Source: Streptomonospora nanhaiensis (GTDB lineage Bacteria > Actinomycetota > Actinomycetes > Streptosporangiales > Streptosporangiaceae). From it: a stretch of DNA of 64,000 nucleotides. Shown here piece by piece: positions 16,950 through 24,740 of this stretch (the first letter of the stretch is position 1; each line of letters begins with the position of its first letter). The stretch spans positions 3,534,001 through 3,598,000 of the forward strand of contig NZ_CP113264.1 in NCBI RefSeq assembly GCF_026642255.1. Direction: 5' to 3'. Below the pieces are notes generated by a model. The model searched no databases, was not told the origin of the DNA, and saw nothing but the letters and a program-made list of their open reading frames with translations. The position numbers were made by a program, and so were the translations under genes.

Positions 16950-17045
16950 CGGGCGCGGCGCGGAGGCGGGCGCCGACTCCCCCGGCCCCGGGTGCGGGCC
17001 CGACCGGTCCGTGCCGCCGCCGGAACGCGGGCCGGCGGCCCTGGC

Positions 17046-17534
17046 TCAGAGCCTGCGGTGCATGATGTGCAGGCCGACGTAGCCGTGCTCGGGGTGCGCG
17101 AACCCCTCGGGCAGGGTGCCCACGACCGTGAAGCCCAGGGAGCGCCACAGCGCGACCGCGCGGGTGTTGGTCTCCACGACCGCGTTGAACTGCATCGCGC
17201 GGAACCCGTCGGCGCGGGCCGTGTCCAGCACGTGGGCGGCCAGCGCACGGCCGACACCGCGCCCGCCGTGGGCGGGGTCGACCATGAAACTCGCGCTCGC
17301 GATGTGCGAACCGGGCCCGCGGTGGTTGCGGACGGAGTTGGCGGTGCCCAGCACCGTCCCGTCGGTGTCCACGGCCGCGAACGTGCGTCCGGGCGGGGGC
17401 GGGAACCAGCGTTCGCGCGCCTCCTCCGGACCGAGGTCGGTCTCCCACGTGAACGTCGTCCCCGCGGCGATGACGGGGCGCATGAAGGCCCACATGGCGG
17501 GCCAGTCGGCGGAAGCGGCCTCACGGATCTGCAT
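17046..17534 (-). CDS. GNAT-family N-acetyltransferase
   Basis: This 162-residue GNAT enzyme has an N-terminal MQIREAASADWPAMWAFM, the acetyl-CoA loop HGGRGVGRALAAHV and NTRAVALWRSLGFTVVGTLPEGF. It resembles L-amino-acid or peptide acetyltransferases of the YncA/PhnO type. The ATG is preceded by GGCAGG, and a second in-frame ATG four codons upstream is possible. The substrate is unknown. Confidence 0.9.
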   Translation of the reverse strand: MQIREAASADWPAMWAFMRPVIAAGTTFTWETDLGPEEARERWFPPPPGRTFAAVDTDGTVLGTANSVRNHRGPGSHIASASFMVDPAHGGRGVGRALAAHVLDTARADGFRAMQFNAVVETNTRAVALWRSLGFTVVGTLPEGFAHPEHGYVGLHIMHRRL

Positions 17535-17699
17535 GCCTGCCAGCATGCTGGCGGGCGCCGTCCTCCGCAACCGGTTTCCGCAAGGCGAAGCCGGTGGCCT
17601 CCACCGGGGAGCAGACCCCCCAACGCGCTCGCGCTCAGGGCCGTCGACCAGCCCATTGCCGTTTTCCGGCGTACTCGACCCACCCCCGAACACCCCCTG

Positions 17700-17749
17700 T
17701 GTCCGCTTATTCGGACATGACGAGTGATTGGACATGTCGTCTTGTCCAA
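17700..17749. promoter_or_regulatory. tandem inverted repeats upstream of the HTH protein
   Basis: TGTCCG-N6-CGGACA occupies 17700-17717 and TTGGACA-N8-TGTCCAA occupies 17728-17749. The arms share the TGTCC/GGACA core and the centres are 30 bases apart, about three helical turns. They lie 15-64 bases before the start at 17764, where an autoregulatory operator would be expected. Confidence 0.65.
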
Positions 17750-17763
17750 CACAGGCTGTGCCC

Positions 17764-18549
17764 ATGAACGACCGCACCACCTCACCCCTGACCGCCCGCA
17801 GAGCCGTCGCCGAGCAGCGCGCCCGCGACATCGCCGCCGCCTGGCGGCGCGGGGACCGCGACATCCGCGCCCTGGCCATCCGCCACAGCGTGGGCCGCGA
17901 CACCGTCCACGCCGACCTGCGCGCCGCCGGCATCGACCCGACCGATCGCACCGCACCCGTGGACGAACCCCGGATGATCACCACCGCCGAACTCGACCGC
18001 GCCCAGCAGGCGTTCGCCCGCGACAGCGCGGGGTTCACCATGGACGTGCGCATGGACAACGCCGGATACCGCCACCTGCACTTCGAACAGGGCACAGCCT
18101 GGTGGGATCTGCACGCCTTCCCCGGTGGGCTGATGGTGCGCGGCGACCACGGCGCCTTCGTCTTCGCCAACGGCTCCCCCGACATCTTCAGCAGCTTCCG
18201 CTTCAGCGGCGTCGACCCCGCCTACTGGGCACAGACGCTGGACGCCGGCACCGCCCGCTCCTGGTCCGAGCAGCGCTTCCGCGACTGGCTGACCGAGGAG
18301 GCCGAGTCCCTTGGTGTCCTGGAGCGGGCGCGCAAGGTCCTGAACGAGAACAACGGCTACGACCTCGAGCACGAGGCGTCGGCGCGCTGGGCACTGGCCA
18401 ACGCCTACGACGAGCTGGGAATCGCCTTCCCCGACCCCGGTGAGGTCGACCTGTACGACTGGGACGAGTACTACCTGTGGACCATGCACGCGATCAGCGC
18501 GGGCATCCGCGCCTACGACCAGGCAGCGACGGAGACCACCACTCCCTGA
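17764..18549 (+). CDS. hypothetical protein with N-terminal HTH-like region
   Basis: This 261-residue protein has no family I can name. Residues about 10-55 (RARDIAAAWRRGDRDIRALA, then VGRDTVHADLRAAG) resemble a resolvase-type or AsnC-type helix-turn-helix, and the rest is acidic and aromatic (PAYWAQTLDAGTARSWSEQRF, DWDEYYLWTMHAISAG). The style resembles actinophage or plasmid accessory proteins. No signal peptide or membrane segment is seen. Two inverted repeats sit directly upstream and may be its own operators. Confidence 0.75.
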   Translation: MNDRTTSPLTARRAVAEQRARDIAAAWRRGDRDIRALAIRHSVGRDTVHADLRAAGIDPTDRTAPVDEPRMITTAELDRAQQAFARDSAGFTMDVRMDNAGYRHLHFEQGTAWWDLHAFPGGLMVRGDHGAFVFANGSPDIFSSFRFSGVDPAYWAQTLDAGTARSWSEQRFRDWLTEEAESLGVLERARKVLNENNGYDLEHEASARWALANAYDELGIAFPDPGEVDLYDWDEYYLWTMHAISAGIRAYDQAATETTTP

Positions 18550-18709
18550 CCAGCCCCGCGTCCGGGGCGCCCGGTCCTGGAGGGCACCGGCCGCCGCGGC
18601 GGACCCCCGCCACCCCCTCGACCCGGCGCCCGCACTGCGCACGTCCCCGATGGAGAACGATCCCGGGGCCGTCGTACGGTCCCCGGCCGAGTTCTGCCCG
18701 TCACCGCCC

Positions 18710-19096
18710 TCAGGCCGCCGGTGCGGAGGCACCGCCACCGGACCGGGCGCGCCGGCGGCGCACCCACACACCCGCCCAGGCCGCGGCCACGACGGCGGCC
18801 ATCACACAGCGCGAGGTCATGAGGTGCTCGCGGGGGTACAAGCGCTCCGTCAGGTAGAAGTCGATGAAGCCGAACTCCATCACCGGGCGACCCGTGTTGA
18901 GCCGGGCCCAGTTCTCGATCTCCGTCAGGAAGCACGGCCAGTCGACGATCACGATGCCCAGGGCGTAGGCGGCGACCACCAGGTGCACCCGGAACAGCCG
19001 GGGCCATCGCCAGGCCAGGAACCCGCCGAGGACGACGAAGCCGAGGAACGCGAAGTGGAGGACCATCGCGGTGTGGCCGAGGAGGAGGTAGGGCAT
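18710..19096 (-). CDS. DUF2784 membrane protein
   Basis: This 128-residue protein has about four hydrophobic segments and the DUF2784 pattern: LLGHTAMVLHFAFLGFVVLGGFL, WPCFLTEIENWAR, and GFIDFYLTERLYP. The family is of unknown function and occurs widely as a small inner-membrane protein. It lies downstream of the leftward sugar operon but is separated from it by the hairpin at 19175-19215, so it is probably not part of it. Confidence 0.88.
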   Translation of the reverse strand: MPYLLLGHTAMVLHFAFLGFVVLGGFLAWRWPRLFRVHLVVAAYALGIVIVDWPCFLTEIENWARLNTGRPVMEFGFIDFYLTERLYPREHLMTSRCVMAAVVAAAWAGVWVRRRRARSGGGASAPAA

Positions 19097-19174
19097 GCCC
19101 CGAACCTAGGCCGGGGCGGCGCCGCGCACATCGGCACCCGCACCCACCCCCTCTGAGTACCCGTGCTCATGACC

Positions 19175-19215
19175 GCGCCGGGGCGCCCCCCGACCTGCGG
19201 AGGGCGCCCCGGCGC
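19175..19215 (-). terminator. terminator after the leftward catabolic operon
   Basis: GCGCCGGGGCGCCC (19175-19188) and its exact complement at 19202-19215 form a 14-base-pair stem with a 13-base loop. It lies just after the enolase-superfamily gene and before the DUF2784 gene. Confidence 0.75.
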
Positions 19216-19233
19216 ACGGTCGCGGACCCTGTG

Positions 19234-20322
19234 CTAGGGGGAGGGGTCCGCGACCGGGGTGAGCGTGTCGGCGAACACCAGGCCGTGGCCGAGCCCGGTG
19301 TCGGCGCGCACCGTCCCCCGGTCGAACTCCACCCCGCTGGGGCGGGCCAACGCTCCCAGCGCGGCGAAGGAGGCACGGTCGATGTCCTCGACCATGGCCA
19401 CCCGGGGAAGGCACAGCGCCAACTGGCCCGACAGCTCGGGCAACAGGTGCGGAGCCACCGGCACGCCGCGGCGCGCCATCGACTCCGCGATCCGCAGGAA
19501 CGGGGTCACCCCGCCCACCCGCACCACGTTGGGCTGCGCCACGTCGCACACACCGAGGTCCACGGCCCGCTCGAACTCCGCGGCCGTGCGCAGGTTCTCA
19601 CCGATCGCGAAAGCTGTGCCCGTCCGCTCGCGCAGCCGGGCATGCGACTCCAGGTCCTCGGCGGGCAGGGGCTCCTCCACGAAGTACGGATCGAACGGTT
19701 CCAGCGCGCGCAGCGCACGCGCCGCCCTGGGCACGTCCCAGCGCTGGTTGGCGTCCACCATCAACAACCGTTCCGGCCCCAGCGATTCCCGCACCGCGCC
19801 CACGCGCTCGACGTCGCGGGAGATCTCGGCCGAGCCCACCTTCATCTTGGCCGCCCGGTGCCCCGCCCCGACCCAGCCCCGCACCTGCTCCACCAGGTCC
19901 GGCAGCGAGTAGTCGAGGTTGACCCCGCTGCCGTAGGACTCCACCGAGTCACGGCGCCGGCCCACCAGGTCGACCAGGCTCACCCCCGCCGCACGGGCGG
20001 ACAGGTCCCACAGGGCGATGTCCACCCCGGCCAGCGCCATCAGGGTGAGCCCGCTGGTCCCCGCCTCGCGCAGGTGCCAGCGCAGCTCGTCCCACCGGGA
20101 GGGGTGCGCCGCTCCCCCCGACAGGACCGGGCCCAGGTCGTCGTTGACCAGAGCCGCCACCGCACGGGCCCCGATCAGCGGGGTCCACGAGAAACCCGTG
20201 CCGACCAGCCCCGTGTCGGTGGCCACCCGCACCACCACCACGTCGTTGCGGTCCACCCCGCCGTCCCAAGCCCGGTGCAGCGGCAGCCGGAAGGCACGGG
20301 CCACGACCTCGGTGACACGCAC
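19234..20322 (-). CDS. mandelate racemase/muconate lactonizing (enolase superfamily) acid-sugar dehydratase
   Basis: This 362-residue protein has the capping and TIM-barrel domains of the MR subgroup. It shows the KxK motif (AAKMKVG), metal ligands Asp in LMVDANQRW, Glu in FVEEPL and Glu in IGEN, and the general acid/base His in APHLLPE. These residues fit syn-dehydration of an aldarate or aldonate, like galactarate/talarate or glucarate dehydratases. GTG at 20322 is 2 bases from the kdgD stop, and the pairing with KdgD strongly suggests it makes 5-dehydro-4-deoxyglucarate. The stereochemistry of the substrate cannot be read from sequence. Confidence 0.9.
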   Translation of the reverse strand: MRVTEVVARAFRLPLHRAWDGGVDRNDVVVVRVATDTGLVGTGFSWTPLIGARAVAALVNDDLGPVLSGGAAHPSRWDELRWHLREAGTSGLTLMALAGVDIALWDLSARAAGVSLVDLVGRRRDSVESYGSGVNLDYSLPDLVEQVRGWVGAGHRAAKMKVGSAEISRDVERVGAVRESLGPERLLMVDANQRWDVPRAARALRALEPFDPYFVEEPLPAEDLESHARLRERTGTAFAIGENLRTAAEFERAVDLGVCDVAQPNVVRVGGVTPFLRIAESMARRGVPVAPHLLPELSGQLALCLPRVAMVEDIDRASFAALGALARPSGVEFDRGTVRADTGLGHGLVFADTLTPVADPSP

Positions 20323-20324
20323 CG

Positions 20325-21230
20325 TCAGCCCTCCTTCACCAGGGACAGGCCCGTCTCGATCAGCTCGCCCAGAGCCGCCACCTCCTCGGCCGTGGGGTCG
20401 GTGAACGGGGCCCGCACCCCGCCCGCCTCCACCCCGCGCAGCCGCGCCCCCGCCTTGACCAGGGACACCGCGTACCCGGGCACCCGGTCGCGCAGCCGCA
20501 CCAGCGGCTCGAAGAACCCGGACAGCAGCCGGTCCGCGAGCGGGTCCCCCGCGTGGAAGGCCGTGTAGAACGCGTTCGCCACCTCGGGCACGAACGCGAA
20601 CGCCGCCGACGAGTACAGCGGCACACCCACACCCCGGTAGGCCGCCACGGTCAGCTCCGCCGTGGGCAGCCCGTTGAAGAACGTGAACTCGTCCCCGCGC
20701 ACCTCGCGCACCGCCAGGACGATCTGGTGCATGCGCCCGAGGTCGCCCACCCCGTCCTTGATGCCCACCACCGTGGGGATCGCCGCCAGCTCGGCGGCGC
20801 TCTCAGGGGTGAACACCATCGATCCGCGCTGGTAGACGATCACCGGGATGTCGACGGCCGAGGTCACGGTGCGCACGTACTCCACCAGTCCCCGCTGCGG
20901 GGCGCCCACCAGGTAGGGGGGCAGCAGCAGGACGGCGTCCGCGCCCAGCTCCCGGGCCGCGCGGGCCTGCTCGACCGCGGTGCCGACGCTGCCGCCCGCA
21001 CCGGCCACCACGGGCACACGCCCCGCGGTGACCTCCACCGACCGCCGCACCACCGCGGCGTGCTCGGCGGCCGACAGGGCGTGCACCTCACCGGTACCGC
21101 ACGCCGCGAACACCCCGCCGGCCCCGTGCTCCACGCCCGAGGCCACGTGCTCGGCCAGCACGGCCTCGGCGACGCCTCCTCCGGAGTCGAAGGGGGTGAG
21201 GGGGAAGAACAGGATTCCTTCGAAGTTCAT
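20325..21230 (-). CDS. kdgD: 5-dehydro-4-deoxyglucarate dehydratase
   Basis: This 301-residue class I (Schiff-base) aldolase-fold enzyme has the KdgD signature throughout: GILFFPLTPFD, FAACGTGEVHAL, IVYQRG (catalytic Tyr), VVGIKDGVGDL (Schiff-base Lys), FFNGLPTAELTVAAYRGVGVPLYSS (key words GLPTAE, GVPLYSS), and a terminus with PGYAVSLVKAGARLRG and APFTDPTAEE. It converts 5-dehydro-4-deoxy-D-glucarate to 2,5-dioxopentanoate, CO2 and water in oxidative uronate/aldarate breakdown. AAGGAGCGGC precedes the ATG. The next enzyme, 2,5-dioxopentanoate dehydrogenase, is not in the window. Confidence 0.92.
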   Translation of the reverse strand: MNFEGILFFPLTPFDSGGGVAEAVLAEHVASGVEHGAGGVFAACGTGEVHALSAAEHAAVVRRSVEVTAGRVPVVAGAGGSVGTAVEQARAARELGADAVLLLPPYLVGAPQRGLVEYVRTVTSAVDIPVIVYQRGSMVFTPESAAELAAIPTVVGIKDGVGDLGRMHQIVLAVREVRGDEFTFFNGLPTAELTVAAYRGVGVPLYSSAAFAFVPEVANAFYTAFHAGDPLADRLLSGFFEPLVRLRDRVPGYAVSLVKAGARLRGVEAGGVRAPFTDPTAEEVAALGELIETGLSLVKEG

Positions 21231-21254
21231 GCCGCTCCTTGGCTGTTGAGGGAT

Positions 21255-21283
21255 CGGGGCCGCCCCGGGTACGGGCGGCCCCG
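21255..21283 (-). other. intra-operon hairpin
   Basis: CGGGGCCGCCC (21255-21265) and GGGCGGCCCCG (21273-21283) form a perfect 11-base-pair stem in the 70-base gap between the isomerase/epimerase gene and kdgD. It could reduce downstream expression or protect the upstream message; no alternative pairing is obvious. Confidence 0.6.
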
Positions 21284-21300
21284 GCGAGGTCCGCAGGACC

Positions 21301-22221
21301 TCACAGGACGTGCTGCACGTGACGCCGGACCAGGGTGGCGATGACGTCGTCGCCGTCGGCGTCCCACACCTGCCGGTTGAAGATCTCCACCTCGATGTCC
21401 CCGTCGTACCCCGCCGCGTCCACGGCCCGGCGCAGGCCGCGCACGTCGGCGTGGCCGTCACCGACCATGCCCCGGCCCAGCAGGTTGTCGGCCGGAAGCG
21501 GCACCACCCAGTCACAGGCCTGGAAGGAGGCGATGCGCCCGCCCGCCCCGGCCCGCTCGATCTGGGTCCACACCTGCGGGTCCCACCACACGTGGTAGGC
21601 GTCCACGACCACGCCCGCCGCCTCGGCGTCGAAGCGTTCGGCCACGTCCAGGGCCTGCCCCAGGGTGGACAGCACCGCGCGGTCGGCGCAGAACACCGGG
21701 TGCAGCGGCTCCAGGGCCAGGCGCACACCGCGCTCGACCGCGTACGGGACGAGCTCGGCCAGGGCCTCGACCATCCGCTCGCGCACGCCGGCGAGGTCGC
21801 GGTCCCCGTCCGGCATGCCGCCCACCACCATGACCAGGCAGGGCGCGCCCAGCTCGGCGGCCTCGTCGACGGCCCGGCGGTTGTCCTCCAGCGCGGCGGC
21901 CCTGTCCCCACCGGTGAGGAACCCTCCACGGCAGTAGGACGAGACCCGCAGACCGCTGCGGCGCACCAGGTCAGCGGCCTTGGCGAGCCCGGTCTCGGCG
22001 ACCGGTTCGCGCCACAGGCCGATGGCGGGCAGCCCGGCGCGCAGGCACCCGTCCACCGCCTGGGTCAGACTCCAGCGCTTGACGGTGGCCTGGTTCAGGG
22101 ACAGCCGCGCGAGCCGGGGGTCGCCCGGCTCCGGGGTGTCCACGGCCGCGGGGAGGCCGGAGGGGACGTCGACGGCGCCGGGCACCACCGGGGCGGCGCC
22201 GTGGGGCGGGTACGTGGTCAC
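21301..22221 (-). CDS. sugar phosphate isomerase/epimerase (AP-endonuclease-2 fold)
   Basis: This 306-residue TIM-barrel protein of the xylose-isomerase-like/AP endonuclease 2 family has metal-ligand segments LALEPLHPVF (Glu/His), VVVDAYHVWWDP (Asp/His), HADVRGLRRAVDAAGYDG and EVEIFN (Glu). Members isomerise keto-sugars, and some cleave 3-keto-glycosides by beta-elimination together with Gfo/Idh/MocA dehydrogenases. The GTG at 22221 overlaps the stop of the DUF993 gene by GTGA. In this operon a role on the oxidised sugar made by the adjacent dehydrogenase is plausible. Confidence 0.9.
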   Translation of the reverse strand: MTTYPPHGAAPVVPGAVDVPSGLPAAVDTPEPGDPRLARLSLNQATVKRWSLTQAVDGCLRAGLPAIGLWREPVAETGLAKAADLVRRSGLRVSSYCRGGFLTGGDRAAALEDNRRAVDEAAELGAPCLVMVVGGMPDGDRDLAGVRERMVEALAELVPYAVERGVRLALEPLHPVFCADRAVLSTLGQALDVAERFDAEAAGVVVDAYHVWWDPQVWTQIERAGAGGRIASFQACDWVVPLPADNLLGRGMVGDGHADVRGLRRAVDAAGYDGDIEVEIFNRQVWDADGDDVIATLVRRHVQHVL

Positions 22222-23378
22222 TGGTCCACCCCCGACACCTGGAGCAGGGCACGCATGCGCGCCGCGGCGAGGTCGGGGTCGGAGAGGACCCCGGCGGCGT
22301 CGGCCAGGCGCAGGGCCTGGGCCAGGTGGGGCAGGTCGCGGGCGCTGTGCAGGCCGCCCACCATGTGGAACCCCTTCTGGTGGCCGTTGAGCCAGGCCAG
22401 GAAGGTGATGCCGGTCTTGTAGTAGAAGGTGGGCGCGGCGAACAGGTGCCGGGCCAGGGGGACGGTCGGGTCCATCAGCGCGCGGTAGCGTCCGGTGTCG
22501 CCCTCGTCCAGCGCCGCGAGCGCCCGGGCGGCGGCCGGTCCGATGGCGGCGAAGATCCCGAGCAGGGCGTGGGAGTGGCCCTGCTCGTCGCCCAGCACCA
22601 GGTCGGGGTAGTTGAAATCGTCGCCGGTGTACAGGCGCACGCCCTCGGGGAGCAGGCGTCTGAGCCGGACCTCCAGGGCGGCGTCGAGCAGGGAGACCTT
22701 GATGCCCTCCACCGCGTCGGCGTGCTCGGCGATCAGCGCGGCCACGGGCTCGATCGCCTCGGCCGGGTCGGCGAACCCCCAGTACCCGGCCAGGGCCGGG
22801 TCGAAGGCGGTGCCCAGCCAGTGCAGGACGACCGGGCGCTCCGCCCGCCGCAGCAGGCGGCCGTAGGCCTTGGCGTAGTCCCCCGGCCCCTGGGCGACGG
22901 CGGCCAGGGCCCGCGAGGCCATCAGGACGGGTGTGGCACCGGCGCCCTGGACGACGTCGAGCTGTTCCCCATAGGCCGTGATAACGCTTTCCAGGTCGAC
23001 ATGGGAAGAATCGAGCTGGTCGGTTCCCACCCCGCAGGCCAGGGCGGCGCCGCGCGCGGCGGCCTCCGCCCCCGACCTGCGGATCAGCTCGGCGGTGGCC
23101 TCCCAGTCCAGGCCCATGCCGCGCTGGGCCGTGTCCATGGCGTCGGCGACGCCCAGCCCCTGGTCCCAGAGGTGGTGGCGGAAGGCGAGGGTGGCCTCCC
23201 AGTCCAGGCGGGCGGGGGCCCCGGGCGCGTTGGGGGCGGCCGGGTCGGCGACCACGTGGGCCGCCGCGTAGGCGACGCGGGAGCGCGCGGGCGGCAGGGG
23301 GGAGGTGTCGGCGGGGGCGCCGGTCAGCGTGTAGGGCGCGACGGCGCCGTCGGGGGAGGGCAGGCGCAGTGTGCTCAC
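22218..23378 (-). CDS. DUF993 (dihydrodipicolinate-synthase-like) protein
   Basis: This 386-residue protein matches the DUF993 family, which has an aldolase-like barrel related to dihydrodipicolinate synthase. Visible landmarks are LDWEATLAFRHHLWDQGLGVADAMDTAQRGMGLDW (key words FRHHLWDQGLGVADAMDT), CGVGTDQL, VVLHWLGTAFDP, VEGIKVSLLD (a possible Schiff-base Lys) and YTGDDFNYPDLVLGD. The function is unestablished. GTG 23378 overlaps the upstream dehydrogenase stop. The coupling to an SPI/epimerase and a Gfo/Idh/MocA gene suggests an aldolase or dehydratase step on a keto-sugar. Confidence 0.88.
   Translation of the reverse strand: MSTLRLPSPDGAVAPYTLTGAPADTSPLPPARSRVAYAAAHVVADPAAPNAPGAPARLDWEATLAFRHHLWDQGLGVADAMDTAQRGMGLDWEATAELIRRSGAEAAARGAALACGVGTDQLDSSHVDLESVITAYGEQLDVVQGAGATPVLMASRALAAVAQGPGDYAKAYGRLLRRAERPVVLHWLGTAFDPALAGYWGFADPAEAIEPVAALIAEHADAVEGIKVSLLDAALEVRLRRLLPEGVRLYTGDDFNYPDLVLGDEQGHSHALLGIFAAIGPAAARALAALDEGDTGRYRALMDPTVPLARHLFAAPTFYYKTGITFLAWLNGHQKGFHMVGGLHSARDLPHLAQALRLADAAGVLSDPDLAAARMRALLQVSGVDQ
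22978..22993. promoter_or_regulatory. intragenic LacI-like site (candidate auxiliary operator)
   Basis: GTGATAACGCTTTCCA matches the ideal site TGGAAAGCGCTTTCCA at 12 of 16 positions, as well as some of the upstream operators do. It lies inside the DUF993 gene about 1.56 kb downstream of the main operator at 24551. A chance match in coding sequence is quite possible. Confidence 0.35.
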
Positions 23379-24529
23379 GTCAGGGTGACCTCGTCCAGTT
23401 CGACGGTGTGCCCGTTCTGGGCCGAGCGCAGCCCGGCCTCGGCCATCTGCAGGCCCCGCGCGCCGGAGAGCAGGTCGTGCGGGAACGGGGCGTCCAGGAC
23501 CACGTGCCGCAGGAAGCCCTCCCACTGGGCGCGGAACCCGTTGGGGAAGTCGGTGTTGTCGGGGACCTCCTCCCACTGCTCGCGGTAGCTGGCGGGGTCC
23601 TCCAGGTCGGGGTTCCAGACGGCCTTGGGGGTGGAGGCGCGGTGCTGGAAGCGGCAGGAGCGCAGCCCCGCCACGGCGCTGCCGTGGGTTCCGTCGACCT
23701 GGAACTCCACGAGCTCGTCGCGGTTGACGCGCACGTTCCAGGAGGAGTTGATCTGGGCGATGACGCCCCCCTCCAGCTCGAAGATGCCGTAGGCGGAGTC
23801 GTCGGCGGTGGCCTGGTAGGCGCGCCCCTCCTCGTCCCAGCGCTGCGGGATGTGGGTGGCCACCTTGGCGGTGACCGTGCGCACCGGGGCGAACAGGTGC
23901 TCCAGCACGTAGTGCCAGTGCGGGAACATGTCCAGCACCATGCCGCCGCCCTCCTCGGCCCGGTAGTTCCAGCTGGGCCGCTGCGCGGGCTGCCAGTCGC
24001 CCTCGAAGACCCAGTAGCCGAACTCACCCCGGACGGAAAGGACCTTTCCGAAGAAGCCGCTCTCGACCAGCCGGCGCAGTTTGAGCAGTCCGGGCAGGAA
24101 GAGCTTGTCCTGGACGACGCCGTTGCGCACGCCCGCGTCGCGGGCGAGCTTGGCCAGTTCCAGCGCTGAGCTGAGCGTGCTCGCGGTGGGCTTCTCGACG
24201 TAGACGTGCTTGCCCGCGGCGATGGCGGCGCGCACCGCGGCCTCGCGGGCGTGCGTGATCTGCGCGTCGAAGTAGATCGAGATCCGGTCGTCGGAGAGAA
24301 CCGAGTCCAGGTCGGTGGTCCAGCGCTCGATGCCGTGCCGGTCCGCGATCTCGCGCAGTTTCCGCTCGGAGCGCCCGACCAGCACGGGTTCGGGGATGAT
24401 CCGGGAGCCGTCGGGCAGGGGAACCCCTCCGGCCTCGCGGATCGCCAGGATCGACCTGGTCAGGTGTTGCCGGTACCCCATGCGTCCGGTGACGCCGTTC
24501 ATGGCGACACCCAGCACGTGATCACTCAT
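23375..24529 (-). CDS. third Gfo/Idh/MocA-family oxidoreductase
   Basis: This 384-residue NAD(P)-dependent dehydrogenase has an N-terminal GVAMNGVTGRMGYRQHL nucleotide-binding region, VYVEKPTASTLSSALEL (the EKP motif), and a catalytic-domain segment GGGMVLDMFPHWHYVLEHLF where family members carry the catalytic His. It heads the leftward operon and is coupled by GTGA to DUF993. AAGGAG lies upstream of the ATG, and the operator at 24551-24566 is 22 bases from the start. It probably oxidises or reduces the imported sugar derivative. Confidence 0.92.
   Translation of the reverse strand: MSDHVLGVAMNGVTGRMGYRQHLTRSILAIREAGGVPLPDGSRIIPEPVLVGRSERKLREIADRHGIERWTTDLDSVLSDDRISIYFDAQITHAREAAVRAAIAAGKHVYVEKPTASTLSSALELAKLARDAGVRNGVVQDKLFLPGLLKLRRLVESGFFGKVLSVRGEFGYWVFEGDWQPAQRPSWNYRAEEGGGMVLDMFPHWHYVLEHLFAPVRTVTAKVATHIPQRWDEEGRAYQATADDSAYGIFELEGGVIAQINSSWNVRVNRDELVEFQVDGTHGSAVAGLRSCRFQHRASTPKAVWNPDLEDPASYREQWEEVPDNTDFPNGFRAQWEGFLRHVVLDAPFPHDLLSGARGLQMAEAGLRSAQNGHTVELDEVTLT
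24034..24050. promoter_or_regulatory. intragenic CGGAAAGG-A-CCTTTCCG palindrome
   Basis: Perfect 8-base arms around one A lie in the third Gfo/Idh/MocA gene, about 510 bases downstream of the main operator. The GGAAAG/CTTTCC halves match the LacI-type half-sites, but the centre is one base longer. It is a candidate auxiliary site for looping. Confidence 0.35.
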
Positions 24530-24550
24530 GGGTTGTTACCACCTCTCCTT

Positions 24551-24566
24551 GTGAAAGCGCTTTCCA
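24551..24566. promoter_or_regulatory. LacI-type operator for the leftward catabolic operon
   Basis: On the minus strand this reads TGGAAAGCGCTTTCAC, with a perfect 12-base core GAAAGCGCTTTC at 24553-24564. It is the best dyad of the four operators and the closest to a textbook LacI/CcpA-like site. Confidence 0.82.
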
Positions 24567-24740
24567 GCGTACGGCAAACCGTCCGTCCACACCAGTGGGC
24601 CGGAGGTGCCGCAAGGGGCTCCGAGGAGGAAAACCGCGGAAAACCCCCGCGCACCGGGGGCGTTCCCGCCGGACAGGGGGTCGTGGCGCCCCGGAGGAGC
24701 GGGCGGGCGGCGCCGCGCACCCCCTGGCGCGCGGTCCGCT

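Noticed and set aside
15356-17956. An 866-codon minus-strand frame spanning two genes
   Set aside because: Only 15356-16279 (NmrA-type) is real; the GNAT at 17046 uses its own start and frame, and the rest is antisense to the TetR gene.
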